From: Zhongshania aquimaris
GTDB lineage: Bacteria; Pseudomonadota; Gammaproteobacteria; Pseudomonadales; Spongiibacteraceae
DNA: 64,000 bases
Direction of reading: 5' to 3'
Assembly: GCF_019312595.1 (NCBI RefSeq)
Contig: NZ_JAHWDQ010000001.1
Span: 806,001-870,000, forward strand
Shown here: in pieces, positions 54,142-64,000 of the stretch
Layout of the letters: each line of letters opens with the position of its first letter
Position numbering within the stretch: position 1 is the first letter of the stretch
Notes under the pieces: generated by a model
What the model was told of the DNA's origin: nothing
Seen by the model: only the letters and a program-made list of their open reading frames with translations
Database searches by the model: none
Translations under genes and position numbers: made by a program

Positions 54142-57100
54142 GCGACTTTTCACTATCAGATAAATATACGGCAACCTCAGGCAGAATTTACGTAACGGGT
54201 TCCCAGGCACTTACCCGACTACCCATCATGCAGAATCAGCGAGACGCTAAACAAGGCTTGAACACTGCCGGTTTTATTTCGGGCTACCGAGGCTCGCCGC
54301 TTGGTGTCTACGATTTAGCGCTGTGGCAAGCAGAGAAATATCTAAAGGAGCACCAGATCCACTTCCAACCCGGTGTTAACGAAGATCTCGCCGCTACCGC
54401 TGTGTGGGGTAGCCAACAGGTTTCGAGCATAGGTGAATCACTTTACGACGGTGTATTTTCTATGTGGTACGGCAAAGGTCCTGGCGTCGACCGATCCGGT
54501 GATCCTCTCAAACATGGCAACTGGGCTGGCGCATCTAAGCACGGCGGTGTCTTAGTCCTATGTGGCGACGATCACTCCGCTCGATCATCAACTACCGCTC
54601 ATCAGAGTGAGCACGCACTTATTCATTTCGGTATGCCAATTCTGAACCCTGCCTCTGTACAGGAGTATTTAGACTATGGCCTCTACGGATTTGCCTTGTC
54701 TCGCTATTGCGGTGCATGGATAGGTTTTAAATGCGTCACCGACACCGTCGAAGCGTCTGCATCAGTATCGATAGACCCCGAGCGCGTATGCATTGCTGAG
54801 CCCAAAGATTACCCACTACCTGCTGGCGGCTTAAACTTGCAGCAGGGACTGATACCAATTCAGTCCGAATCTTTAATGCTTGAAAGACTGGAAGCGGCAA
54901 AAGCATTTGTCCGCGCCAACAAACTAGATATAACAAAATTCGGTGGTGGCTCCAAAAAGCTTGGCATTGTCACTACAGGTAAGGCCTACCTAGATTTAAT
55001 GGATGCGCTCTCTCAGCTTGGCATTAATGAAACCGAGGCAGAGCAGCTAGGCATTGCGGTTTATAAGGTGGCAATGGTTTGGCCTCTTGAGCCTGAGGGC
55101 CTTAAAGAATTTGCCAGCAACTGCGAAACATTAATGGTGATAGAGGAAAAGCGGCCCATTATTGAGGAGCAAATTGCGGCATTACTTATCAACTTAAGTG
55201 ACAGCCTACGCCCTAAAGTAATTGGTAAATTTGATCTCCACGGTAAACCGCTGTTGCCCTCTAATGGCGAATTATCACCGGGTATCATCGCGCAAAAACT
55301 AACCGGTGAAATCCTCGCTCGCTGCGAAAACACACAGCAACTCAAACAGAATCTATTCGACCTAGAAACAAATTTAGCAACACAGAAACAATTGCCTGCA
55401 AATCAGGGAGTGCTCGCTCGACTACCCAGTTTCTGCGCCGGTTGTCCACACAACACCTCGACCAAAGTACCGGAGGGTTCCGTCGCTCATGGCGGTATTG
55501 GTTGTCACGGACTCGCCGTCTGGCTGCCCGGTCGCAACACTGTAGGACTGACCCACATGGGAGGCGAAGGCGCAACCTGGATTGGCCAGGCGCCTTTCAT
55601 GAAACGGAATCACGTGTTCCAGAATATGGGTGACGGCACTTATTTCCACTCTGGTTTACTAGCTATCCGTGCAAACGTCGCTGCAAAGACCAACATCACT
55701 TATAAAATATTAGTGAACGGCGCCATTTCTATGACCGGCGGGCAACCCATCGAAGGGGAAAGTTTCAATGGCGAAATCACTGCGCCCCACGTGGCACAGC
55801 AAATTTACGCAGAAGGTGTACAGCGCATTGCACTGGTTACTGATGATCTCCTCCGCCACCATGACCGCAGCCAATTCCCCTCAATTACAAGCTTCCACCA
55901 TCGCGATGAGTTGGATCAACTTCAACGACAAATTCGCGACGTAAAAGGTACTTCCGCGATCATTTATGAACAGGCTTGCGCGACTGAACGTAGACGTCTG
56001 CGCAAACGCGGTGAATATCCTGATGTCGACAAGCGGACTTTCATTAATCAAGATGTCTGTGAAGGTTGCGGCGACTGCGGAGTGCAGTCCAACTGTATTG
56101 CTATCGAACCGGTAGAAACGCGCTTTGGCCGCAAGCGCAAAATTAATCAATCTGTGTGTAACAAGGATTTCTCCTGCGTAAAAGGCATGTGTCCGAGTTT
56201 TGTAACCGTCACTGGAGGAAAATTACGCGCCTCCACGAACGCGGCCGGCGATATTGACCCCACCCTCTTTGCAACATTGTCAGAGCCGGTGAGCAAACTT
56301 TCCGGCGGTGACTGTAACATCCTAGTGGCTGGCATTGGCGGCAGCGGCATCATTACCCTCGGCGCGCTGTTAGGTGTCGCTGCGCACATGGAAGGGAAGG
56401 CGTGCTCTGTCTTAGACCTAACCGGTCTCGCCCAGCGAAATGGTCCCGTTACAAGCCATATCCGTCTTGCTATCGAAGGTCAATTAGAGCTTTCAACACG
56501 CATCCCCGAAGGAGCTGCAGATTTAGTACTTGCCGCAGACTTAGTCGTCGCATCCAGCGGGCAAGTCCTACCAACACTATCTCAAAATCGATCCTCCGTG
56601 GTTTATAACAGCTATATCGCCCCAACAAACGCCTTTGCAAGCAATGCTGACCTGAGCTTTGACAGCAGTAAAATGGAAGTAGCCCTGCAGACCCGCACCC
56701 GCAATGGCCAAGCTTGGGGCATTGATGCAACGGGTATCGCCAGTAAATTACTTGGTAACGCGATTGGAGCAAACTCATTCTTACTCGGCATTGCCTATCA
56801 ACAAGGCCTCATTCCTTTAAAGCAAGAGTCACTAGAAAAAGCGATTCGCCTCAATGGCGCCGAAATAGAAATGAACCTCCACGCATTCCGACTCGGCAGA
56901 TTGTCAGTGGTATCGCCTGAGAAATTAGAAGATCTATTGACGCCTTCACAGGTAGTACGCTTAGTGCAAGCTGACACATTGGAGCAGTTTGTAGCTGAGC
57001 GCGTAGAGTGGCTTAGCGACTACCAAGACCCGACCTATGCTCAACAATACAAAGCCCTAGTTGATAAAGTGGTCGCGACCGAAATAGACGTTACCGGCAC

Positions 57101-57647
57101 CCACGGCCCGCTATCCAAAGCAGTAGCTCGTTACTACTCCAAATTACTCGCTTACAAAGATGAATACGAAGTGGCAAGGCTATACACCCGCCCAGAGTTT
57201 ATGGCTCGCGTACGCGATCAATTCGACGGCGACTTCAAACTAAGTATTAATCTAGCACCGCCGCTGCTATCGCGCCGCGATCCAAACACGGGGCGCTATG
57301 CAAAAAAAGAGTTTGGCGCATGGATCTTAAGCGCGTTCAAATTACTAGCTCGCTTAAAAGTCTTACGCGGCACGCCACTGGATATCTTTGGCTACTCAAC
57401 ACACCGCCGTCAGGAACGCCAATTAATAAGTGAATACAAAACCATGCTAGAGGACCTTCTGCCAACGTTGACCAAAGACAACCACGCATTGGCAGTAAAA
57501 TTAGCTTGCCTGCCAGAACGAATCAGAGGTTATGACGTGGTTAAAGAGGAACATCTACATCGGGCCGAGGTCGAGAAAATGCGTTTACTCGCAGAGTATC
57601 AAGACGGCGGAAAGCAGGTAATAGAAAAGGCGAAAGTCTCGCCATGA
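54138..57647 (+). CDS. Fused indolepyruvate ferredoxin oxidoreductase-type 2-oxoacid oxidoreductase (EdcC-like)
   Basis: A 1169-residue fused 2-oxoacid oxidoreductase. N-terminal TPP/pyrimidine-type domain with SGYRGSPLGVYD (about 48-59), TPP-binding half with FCAGCPHNTSTKVPEG and GGIGCHGLAVWLPG then GGEGATWIGQ (about 435-485), a ferredoxin-like Cys set CEGCGDCGVQSNC and CNKDFSCVKGMCP (about 640-690), the gamma-type domain ILVAGIGGSGIITLGALLGV (about 727 on) and a C-terminal region of the kind seen in the long aerobic forms. It converts a 2-oxoacid plus CoA to an acyl-CoA with loss of CO2. Here it would act on the meta-cleavage product. The GTG start overlaps the crotonase stop. Function from family and context. 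Confidence 0.88.
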   Translation: MSDFSLSDKYTATSGRIYVTGSQALTRLPIMQNQRDAKQGLNTAGFISGYRGSPLGVYDLALWQAEKYLKEHQIHFQPGVNEDLAATAVWGSQQVSSIGESLYDGVFSMWYGKGPGVDRSGDPLKHGNWAGASKHGGVLVLCGDDHSARSSTTAHQSEHALIHFGMPILNPASVQEYLDYGLYGFALSRYCGAWIGFKCVTDTVEASASVSIDPERVCIAEPKDYPLPAGGLNLQQGLIPIQSESLMLERLEAAKAFVRANKLDITKFGGGSKKLGIVTTGKAYLDLMDALSQLGINETEAEQLGIAVYKVAMVWPLEPEGLKEFASNCETLMVIEEKRPIIEEQIAALLINLSDSLRPKVIGKFDLHGKPLLPSNGELSPGIIAQKLTGEILARCENTQQLKQNLFDLETNLATQKQLPANQGVLARLPSFCAGCPHNTSTKVPEGSVAHGGIGCHGLAVWLPGRNTVGLTHMGGEGATWIGQAPFMKRNHVFQNMGDGTYFHSGLLAIRANVAAKTNITYKILVNGAISMTGGQPIEGESFNGEITAPHVAQQIYAEGVQRIALVTDDLLRHHDRSQFPSITSFHHRDELDQLQRQIRDVKGTSAIIYEQACATERRRLRKRGEYPDVDKRTFINQDVCEGCGDCGVQSNCIAIEPVETRFGRKRKINQSVCNKDFSCVKGMCPSFVTVTGGKLRASTNAAGDIDPTLFATLSEPVSKLSGGDCNILVAGIGGSGIITLGALLGVAAHMEGKACSVLDLTGLAQRNGPVTSHIRLAIEGQLELSTRIPEGAADLVLAADLVVASSGQVLPTLSQNRSSVVYNSYIAPTNAFASNADLSFDSSKMEVALQTRTRNGQAWGIDATGIASKLLGNAIGANSFLLGIAYQQGLIPLKQESLEKAIRLNGAEIEMNLHAFRLGRLSVVSPEKLEDLLTPSQVVRLVQADTLEQFVAERVEWLSDYQDPTYAQQYKALVDKVVATEIDVTGTHGPLSKAVARYYSKLLAYKDEYEVARLYTRPEFMARVRDQFDGDFKLSINLAPPLLSRRDPNTGRYAKKEFGAWILSAFKLLARLKVLRGTPLDIFGYSTHRRQERQLISEYKTMLEDLLPTLTKDNHALAVKLACLPERIRGYDVVKEEHLHRAEVEKMRLLAEYQDGGKQVIEKAKVSP

Positions 57648-58183
57648 AGAACTTGCCTAGCCAGGTACAAGCGCTCATCAACCAGCCTCAATATGACAAT
57701 ATTGCAGACAATATTGTGAGCAGCAGCAATATTCGAGCACTCTGCGCCACAGTGAAAAATGCCAATCCGGCATACTGGAGCATTGATGCAGCGAATCAGA
57801 TTGCAGGCGCAGAAATTGCGCCAGCTGCAATGCTATCTACGTGGACTCGCCCAGAGCGTTGGTCGCCAGACAGGCAAACAGAATTTAATTCATTGCAGCT
57901 ACACTACGACCTTAAACATTTACTCGACTATCCTAGCGCTATTATTAGTAGTTTCGAATCCGTTTTTCACGCCCCCGTGAAAGTAGGCGACCGACTGCGC
58001 TCACACCAAACGCTACGGTCAATCAGTGACGAAAAAACAACCCGTCTCGGACGAGGCAGGTTCTGGCAAATTGAGGTGCAGTACCTAAATCAATTAAATG
58101 AGTTAGTCGGTGAGGAGCTTTTTAATTGCTATGGGTACTGCAAACCCACCCCCTCACGCGATTCGGAAACCAGCGCGCCATGA
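57644..58183 (+). CDS. FAS1-like/MaoC N-terminal hot-dog dehydratase subunit
   Basis: A 179-residue hot-dog-fold protein resembling the N-terminal (substrate-binding, non-catalytic) half of two-part MaoC dehydratases. ATVKNANPAYWSIDAANQIAG and PAAMLSTWTRPERWSP are recognisable (quoted in part: NANPAYWSID). No Asp-x4-His catalytic pair is evident. It overlaps the next gene, which holds that pair, so the two probably form a heteromeric enoyl-CoA hydratase, as ChsH1-ChsH2 do in mycobacterial steroid catabolism. Overlap with the 2-oxoacid oxidoreductase stop is 4 nt. Confidence 0.75.
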   Translation: MKNLPSQVQALINQPQYDNIADNIVSSSNIRALCATVKNANPAYWSIDAANQIAGAEIAPAAMLSTWTRPERWSPDRQTEFNSLQLHYDLKHLLDYPSAIISSFESVFHAPVKVGDRLRSHQTLRSISDEKTTRLGRGRFWQIEVQYLNQLNELVGEELFNCYGYCKPTPSRDSETSAP

Positions 58184-58653
58184 AAACCTTACTCTACGAA
58201 AATGTGCACATTGGCGATGACATAGCATCACTAGAAGTCAATATCAGCTGTACTGATATCGTCAGTGGGGCACTAGCGAGCCGCGACTACTCGCCACTGC
58301 ATCACGACTTCCACTATGTAAGCGAGCAAGCTGGGCATCAGGATATTTTTCTGAACACACCACACCAAGCCGCATTATTTGAGCGATTTTTAAGTGACTG
58401 GTCTGGCCCGAGAGGTCGACTTGGGCGCATGGGCTTTACCATGAAGAATTCAATTTATGCGAACAGTGCATTTATTATTAACGGCCAAGTAGAAGGTAAA
58501 TCAATTGATAGTACCGGGTGCGGCTGGGTCAATGTAAATCTACAAATACACGCAGGAGAAAGCATCGCGACAGAATGTGTCCTACGCTATGCATTACCCA
58601 AAACAATATACGATAACCCTTGGCGGCGCCGGGGCAAGGAGTGGCAACCATGA
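58180..58653 (+). CDS. MaoC-like hot-dog dehydratase, catalytic subunit
   Basis: A 157-residue MaoC-fold protein with the catalytic Asp-x4-His motif as RDYSPLHHD. The ATG at 58180 overlaps the previous stop (ATGA). The start at 58126 would overlap the partner gene heavily. Expected to hydrate a steroid-derived enoyl-CoA together with the partner encoded upstream. The C-terminal part (KTIYDNPWRRRGKEWQP) is typical of the second half of FAS1-like/MaoC fusions. Confidence 0.78.
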   Translation: MKTLLYENVHIGDDIASLEVNISCTDIVSGALASRDYSPLHHDFHYVSEQAGHQDIFLNTPHQAALFERFLSDWSGPRGRLGRMGFTMKNSIYANSAFIINGQVEGKSIDSTGCGWVNVNLQIHAGESIATECVLRYALPKTIYDNPWRRRGKEWQP

Positions 58654-59873
58654 GCGCACCACTTGAAGGAATCCGGGTAATTGATTGCTCTCTATTAGCG
58701 CCCGGCGCAACCGCTGCGCATCTTGCTGATCTTGGTGCAGAAGTCATTAAAATTGAAGCCCCGGGAGGAGACTACGTACGGGAGTTGACGTGGCCAATTA
58801 TTGAGGGCAGCTCTCTTATGCATCACGAAGTCTCCCGCGGCAAAAAGAGTCTCGTACTCGACTTGCGGCAGGAGGATGGTGTTAGAATATTTAAAGAACT
58901 AGTAGCAAAGTCAGACGTGGTAATCGAAGCCATGCGTCCGGGTGCATTAGCCCGCCGAGGCTTATCTTATGAAAACCTGAAACTCATCAAGCCTGATCTC
59001 GTTTTCTGTTGTATATCTGGTTACGGAATGACTGGGCCTTATCGCGACATGCCCGCCCACGGTATTGCATTCGACAGCTGGGCCGGGCTAGTGAAGCCAG
59101 AATACGATGACGAAGGCTTCTGCAATATTCCTGAGCACCCTTCCGTCGGCATGCATTCAGCACCAGTATATGCGGGAATGGCAATTTGCGCGGCGTTGCT
59201 GAGAAGCAAACGTACTGGTCAAGGCGCACAACTCGATATCGGCCAATCCGATGGTGCAGCCTATATTGATCGCCTGCGTTCAGAGACATGGAAAGCCTAT
59301 GAGCGCCCCCAATCTGAAGTAAGTGGAAATAAGTCAGACAATCACGAACGAAGAGAGCCAGGCACCGCCGGCATGCGCCACGGCGTTAGATATCAGTACT
59401 ACGAAAGTCGCGATGGTCATGTACTTTTTATGGCTTCAGAACAGGAATTTTGGCGAAATTTCTGCGACGGCGTAGGTCATTCTGAGCTATTCGAAAAATG
59501 GCCCGGCAAGCAATACGGAGATCACGCCGTAGGCAATAGAGAACTTCAATTATTACTACGAAACATATTCAAAACACGAAGCACACAAGAGTGGATGCAA
59601 TTCGCCAGCGAATACAACACCGCTATTGCACCAGTCAACACGCCAAAAAGTTTATTGGCGGACCCTCATTTCCAAACTCGCTTTCCGCTACTAAACGCCA
59701 AAGAACATATTGCTGACATGCTGCCCTTCCCCGTTCACTTTTGTGACGAAGACCTACCAATTCCATCCAAAGCGCCGACGGCTGGAGAGCATAGTGGCGA
59801 AGTTCTAAAATCAATATTGAATTATTCAGAAGAAAAAATTTCGGCGTTGACAGAGTCAAAGATAATTACTTAG
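58650..59873 (+). CDS. CaiB/BaiF-family (class III) CoA-transferase
   Basis: A 407-residue class III CoA-transferase. APLEGIRVIDCSLLAPG, LGAEVIKIEAPGGDY, LVLDLRQEDG and VVIEAMRPGALARRGL are typical. By comparison with formyl-CoA transferase the catalytic Asp is about residue 201 (GQSDGAA). It moves CoA between carboxylic acids, and would activate a carboxylate intermediate or recycle CoA. The ATG at 58650 overlaps the previous stop. Last gene of the operon, followed by a strong terminator. The natural donor and acceptor are unknown; bile acid BaiF/BaiK and carnitine CaiB are relatives. Confidence 0.87.
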   Translation: MSAPLEGIRVIDCSLLAPGATAAHLADLGAEVIKIEAPGGDYVRELTWPIIEGSSLMHHEVSRGKKSLVLDLRQEDGVRIFKELVAKSDVVIEAMRPGALARRGLSYENLKLIKPDLVFCCISGYGMTGPYRDMPAHGIAFDSWAGLVKPEYDDEGFCNIPEHPSVGMHSAPVYAGMAICAALLRSKRTGQGAQLDIGQSDGAAYIDRLRSETWKAYERPQSEVSGNKSDNHERREPGTAGMRHGVRYQYYESRDGHVLFMASEQEFWRNFCDGVGHSELFEKWPGKQYGDHAVGNRELQLLLRNIFKTRSTQEWMQFASEYNTAIAPVNTPKSLLADPHFQTRFPLLNAKEHIADMLPFPVHFCDEDLPIPSKAPTAGEHSGEVLKSILNYSEEKISALTESKIIT

Positions 59874-59912
59874 GCTGAATTAAAAATAAGGACAATTTAC
59901 GCTGAGCATTTA

Positions 59913-59945
59913 AAAAAAAGGAGCCCAATCTGAGCTCCTTTTTTG
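59913..59945. terminator. Bidirectional terminator after the P450 operon and katG
   Basis: AAAAGGAGC and GCTCCTTTT arms around a 9-nt loop, with A/T tracts on both sides. It serves the operon ending at 59873 on the plus strand and, on the minus strand, katG ending at 60008. Confidence 0.88.
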
Positions 59946-60007
59946 ATATTACCAGAATCACCACAGATTAAATCTTTCAGTGAATTGGCAATTTTCTTAA
60001 GCGTGTT

Positions 60008-62383
<2,376 letters not shown>

Positions 62384-62785
62384 ATGCCCGACGACAAGAC
62401 AAAGAAAATCAAAGACACCGCAGCTGCGCTATTCAGCGGCTACGCAGACGAAAAGCCCTATGAGTTATGGCTGAGCTTCGACAAGAATCTGGCCAAGGAG
62501 ATGTCCCGCTTTGTGGTGGGGGATATGTATGCGCGGGATGTATTAGCCAAAACCACCCGCCAATTAGTAGCTATTGCCGCGCTAAGCGCGACGGGCAAAC
62601 AAGATGAGCTGAAACTCCATATTCACGCCGCCCTCAATATTGGCTGCACGCCTCAGGAAATTAGTGAGTCTATTTTCCAGATTGGCGTCTATGCGGGCTT
62701 TCCGGCCATGAATAATGCGCTGCTTACCCTGCGCGGCGTACTGGAGGAAAACGGCCTTTGGCCGCTTGAGCAAAAAGAGGATTAG
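62384..62785 (+). CDS. Carboxymuconolactone decarboxylase (CMD)-family protein
   Basis: A 133-residue all-helical CMD-family protein. The core is LVAIAALSATGKQDELKLHIHAALNIGC followed by TPQEISESIFQIGVYAGFPAM (pieces: GKQDELKLHIHAALN; EISESIFQIGVYAG). It lacks the CxxC pair of AhpD-type peroxidase partners and so resembles the gamma-carboxymuconolactone decarboxylase branch. Actual substrate unknown. Divergent from katG. Single-gene unit ending before a convergent hairpin. Confidence 0.85.
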   Translation: MPDDKTKKIKDTAAALFSGYADEKPYELWLSFDKNLAKEMSRFVVGDMYARDVLAKTTRQLVAIAALSATGKQDELKLHIHAALNIGCTPQEISESIFQIGVYAGFPAMNNALLTLRGVLEENGLWPLEQKED

Positions 62786-62795
62786 AGATTGCTCT

Positions 62796-62831
62796 CATCT
62801 TGGCAGCCATCCATAGATGGCCGCCAAGATG
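62796..62831. terminator. Long inverted repeat between the CMD-family gene and allophanate hydrolase
   Basis: CATCTTGGC-A-GCCATC, CATA loop, GATGGC-C-GCCAAGATG: 15 paired bases with one A/C mismatch. It lies between converging genes. No T-tract follows on either strand, so it is a bidirectional hairpin barrier at best. Confidence 0.55.
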
Positions 62832-62846
62832 GGTACTAGCAGGGAT

Positions 62847-64000
62847 TTATTTTGCCGCGAGATATTTCCGCCAGGCAGCGAAATGACTAATGTCTTCAGC
62901 ACCGGCTAAGCCCGATGCCTCGCAGATAAAGCCACTTACCTGACTGCCGTCTTGCAGGGTGACTTTACCGATACCCAAGGGCGCCGGAATTCCCGCAACA
63001 AAGCTGCCAAACTCTGCGGTAGGCACCGCCCACACTTCAACCTCTATGGCACGGCCTTCCCCCACAGACGCAACAACCATACCCGGTCTAAACGGCGGGC
63101 CACCGGCTAGGGCGTAAAGTTTGTAGTCAGGCGACGACATGGTTTTAGACAGCAAATAGGCACCGCGCTCTGTCAACTGCCAGTTTAGCGGCTGCCCTTC
63201 TAAATGAGCGCCGCACACCGCAACGGAAATAGTTTGTTGATCTTTAACAGGCACTGAAGCCAAGGGCTGGTAGTCGCCCTGCCCCTTTCCTAGCGGCAAC
63301 TGGAAGAGCTGCTGCAAACGGTTGGCCACCGACAGCAAACGCCTATCGGTGAAGGCTTCACCCACTAGGGTTAAGCCAAAGGGAAAGCCGCTTGCAGTAA
63401 AGCCTGTTGGCACCGCGACTCCGGCCAAATCAAAAAGGTTCATATAGTTGGTGTAGTAGCCCAAATTACTGTTCAGGGTGATGGGGTCTGCATTCACCTC
63501 GTCGATACGATAGGGCCGACCAGCGGTGGGGGTAAGCAAACAATCGACGCTTTCTAGCACGGCAGTTGCCGCTTTGCGCAATGTCTTTAAACGATACTGG
63601 GCGCGAAAAGCATCGACCGCAGAGCCTTTGTCACCCGCGCTGATAATAGTTCGGGTAACATCCAGCAAGGCCTCCGGACGCTTCTGAATAAGCGGCGAAG
63701 TCGCTATATAACGCTCGGCCACCCAAGGGCCTTCATATAGCAAACGTGCCGCTTCTATAAACGGTGAGAAATCAACTTCGACCAATTCCACACCGCTCGC
63801 GGCGATCGCTGCCAAAGACGCTTGATAGCTTTGTGCGTATTCTTCATGCCCAAAAAAGGCGAGCTGCTCGGCGGGCAATACACCCATCCGCACGCTACCC
63901 TGCCACAGCCCATAATGTCTTGCGTGATTGGCAAAGGGGTTGTTGCGACTATAGGCATCAGTGGCATCCTCGCCCTCGGCGATCGCTAAAATCGCATTGG
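62847..64000 (-). CDS. atzF: Allophanate hydrolase, C-terminal part (gene runs off the window)
   Basis: The frame stays open through the right edge, so this is the 3' portion (about 384 codons) of a longer gene. The distal part of the amidase domain is present (VDCLLTPTAGRPYRI, TNYMNLFDLAGVAVPTG, GFPFGLTLVGEAFTDRRLL), then the AtzF-specific C-terminal domain (VAVCGAHLEGQPLNWQL, YALAGGPPFRPGMV). The amidase catalytic Lys-Ser-Ser part lies outside the window. It hydrolyses allophanate to ammonia and CO2 in the urea amidolyase pathway. An in-frame GTG at 63893 is an unlikely start given the conserved residues before it. Confidence 0.88.
   Translation of the reverse strand, partial: NAILAIAEGEDATDAYSRNNPFANHARHYGLWQGSVRMGVLPAEQLAFFGHEEYAQSYQASLAAIAASGVELVEVDFSPFIEAARLLYEGPWVAERYIATSPLIQKRPEALLDVTRTIISAGDKGSAVDAFRAQYRLKTLRKAATAVLESVDCLLTPTAGRPYRIDEVNADPITLNSNLGYYTNYMNLFDLAGVAVPTGFTASGFPFGLTLVGEAFTDRRLLSVANRLQQLFQLPLGKGQGDYQPLASVPVKDQQTISVAVCGAHLEGQPLNWQLTERGAYLLSKTMSSPDYKLYALAGGPPFRPGMVVASVGEGRAIEVEVWAVPTAEFGSFVAGIPAPLGIGKVTLQDGSQVSGFICEASGLAGAEDISHFAAWRKYLAAK

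Overview
The window is dense, chromosomal-looking DNA of a Gram-negative, aerobic heterotroph. It has three TonB-dependent receptors, a bifunctional KatG, pyruvate kinase, no phage or IS genes and no RNA genes that I can see. The protein style and moderate GC suggest a gammaproteobacterium, perhaps a marine/Spongiibacteraceae-type lineage; that placement is inference. Almost everything between the housekeeping genes is catabolic, and the theme is hydrophobic ketones, aromatics and steroids.

Region 1 (about 0.6-18.3 kb): a minus-strand operon encodes two HyuA-like proteins, a 126-residue Cys-rich protein, a HyuB-like protein, a 276-residue orphan and an acetoacetyl-CoA-synthetase-like ligase. 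This is the size order of the acetophenone carboxylase (apc1-5 plus bal) operon of Aromatoleum. A TonB receptor and an SCP2-type thiolase follow. The predicted flow is ketone + CO2 to beta-keto acid, then to beta-ketoacyl-CoA, then thiolysis. A divergent MDR reductase and a MalT-like LuxR regulator sit at the head. Three copies of a 7-2-7 palindrome lie in the operon and receptor promoters.

Region 2 (18.4-27.2 kb): a DUF1294 protein, pyruvate kinase, and a kshA-hsaC-hsaA set (3-ketosteroid 9-hydroxylase, catechol-type secosteroid dioxygenase, 3-HSA hydroxylase). Divergent to these are a TPR-sulfotransferase and a DUF1214/DUF1254 pair.

Region 3 (27.5-37.3 kb): a TonB receptor, a LysR regulator divergent from a plus-strand operon (fatty-acid-hydroxylase/sterol-desaturase family protein, Baeyer-Villiger monooxygenase, sulfatase, HSL-type esterase), a small CPXCG protein and a 17-beta-HSD4-like SDR.

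Region 4 (37.5-59.9 kb): a LuxR regulator, a second sulfatase, an SDR, a TonB receptor and a thiolase on the minus strand. Divergent from them is a 14-gene plus-strand operon: P450, MaoC, extradiol dioxygenase, VOC protein, two acyl-CoA dehydrogenases around a TetR gene, SDR, two crotonases, a fused indolepyruvate-ferredoxin-oxidoreductase-type enzyme, two hot-dog dehydratase subunits and a CaiB-type CoA-transferase. P450 + extradiol dioxygenase + 2-oxoacid oxidoreductase + beta-oxidation + TonB receptor is the signature of the aerobic 4,5-seco estrogen pathway (edc/oec/aed-type clusters). A GGTAC-N4-AGTAC element recurs at the receptor, thiolase and P450 promoters, which ties them into one regulon. 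The adjacent sulfatase and SDR suggest use of sulfated estrogen and of 17-beta-estradiol.

Region 5 (60-64 kb): katG, a carboxymuconolactone-decarboxylase-family gene and the 3' part of an allophanate hydrolase that runs off the right edge.

Taken together the window looks like a steroid/ketone catabolic island: outer-membrane uptake, desulfation, ring opening and CoA-dependent degradation. Substrate assignments rest on gene content and recalled pathways, not on searches.
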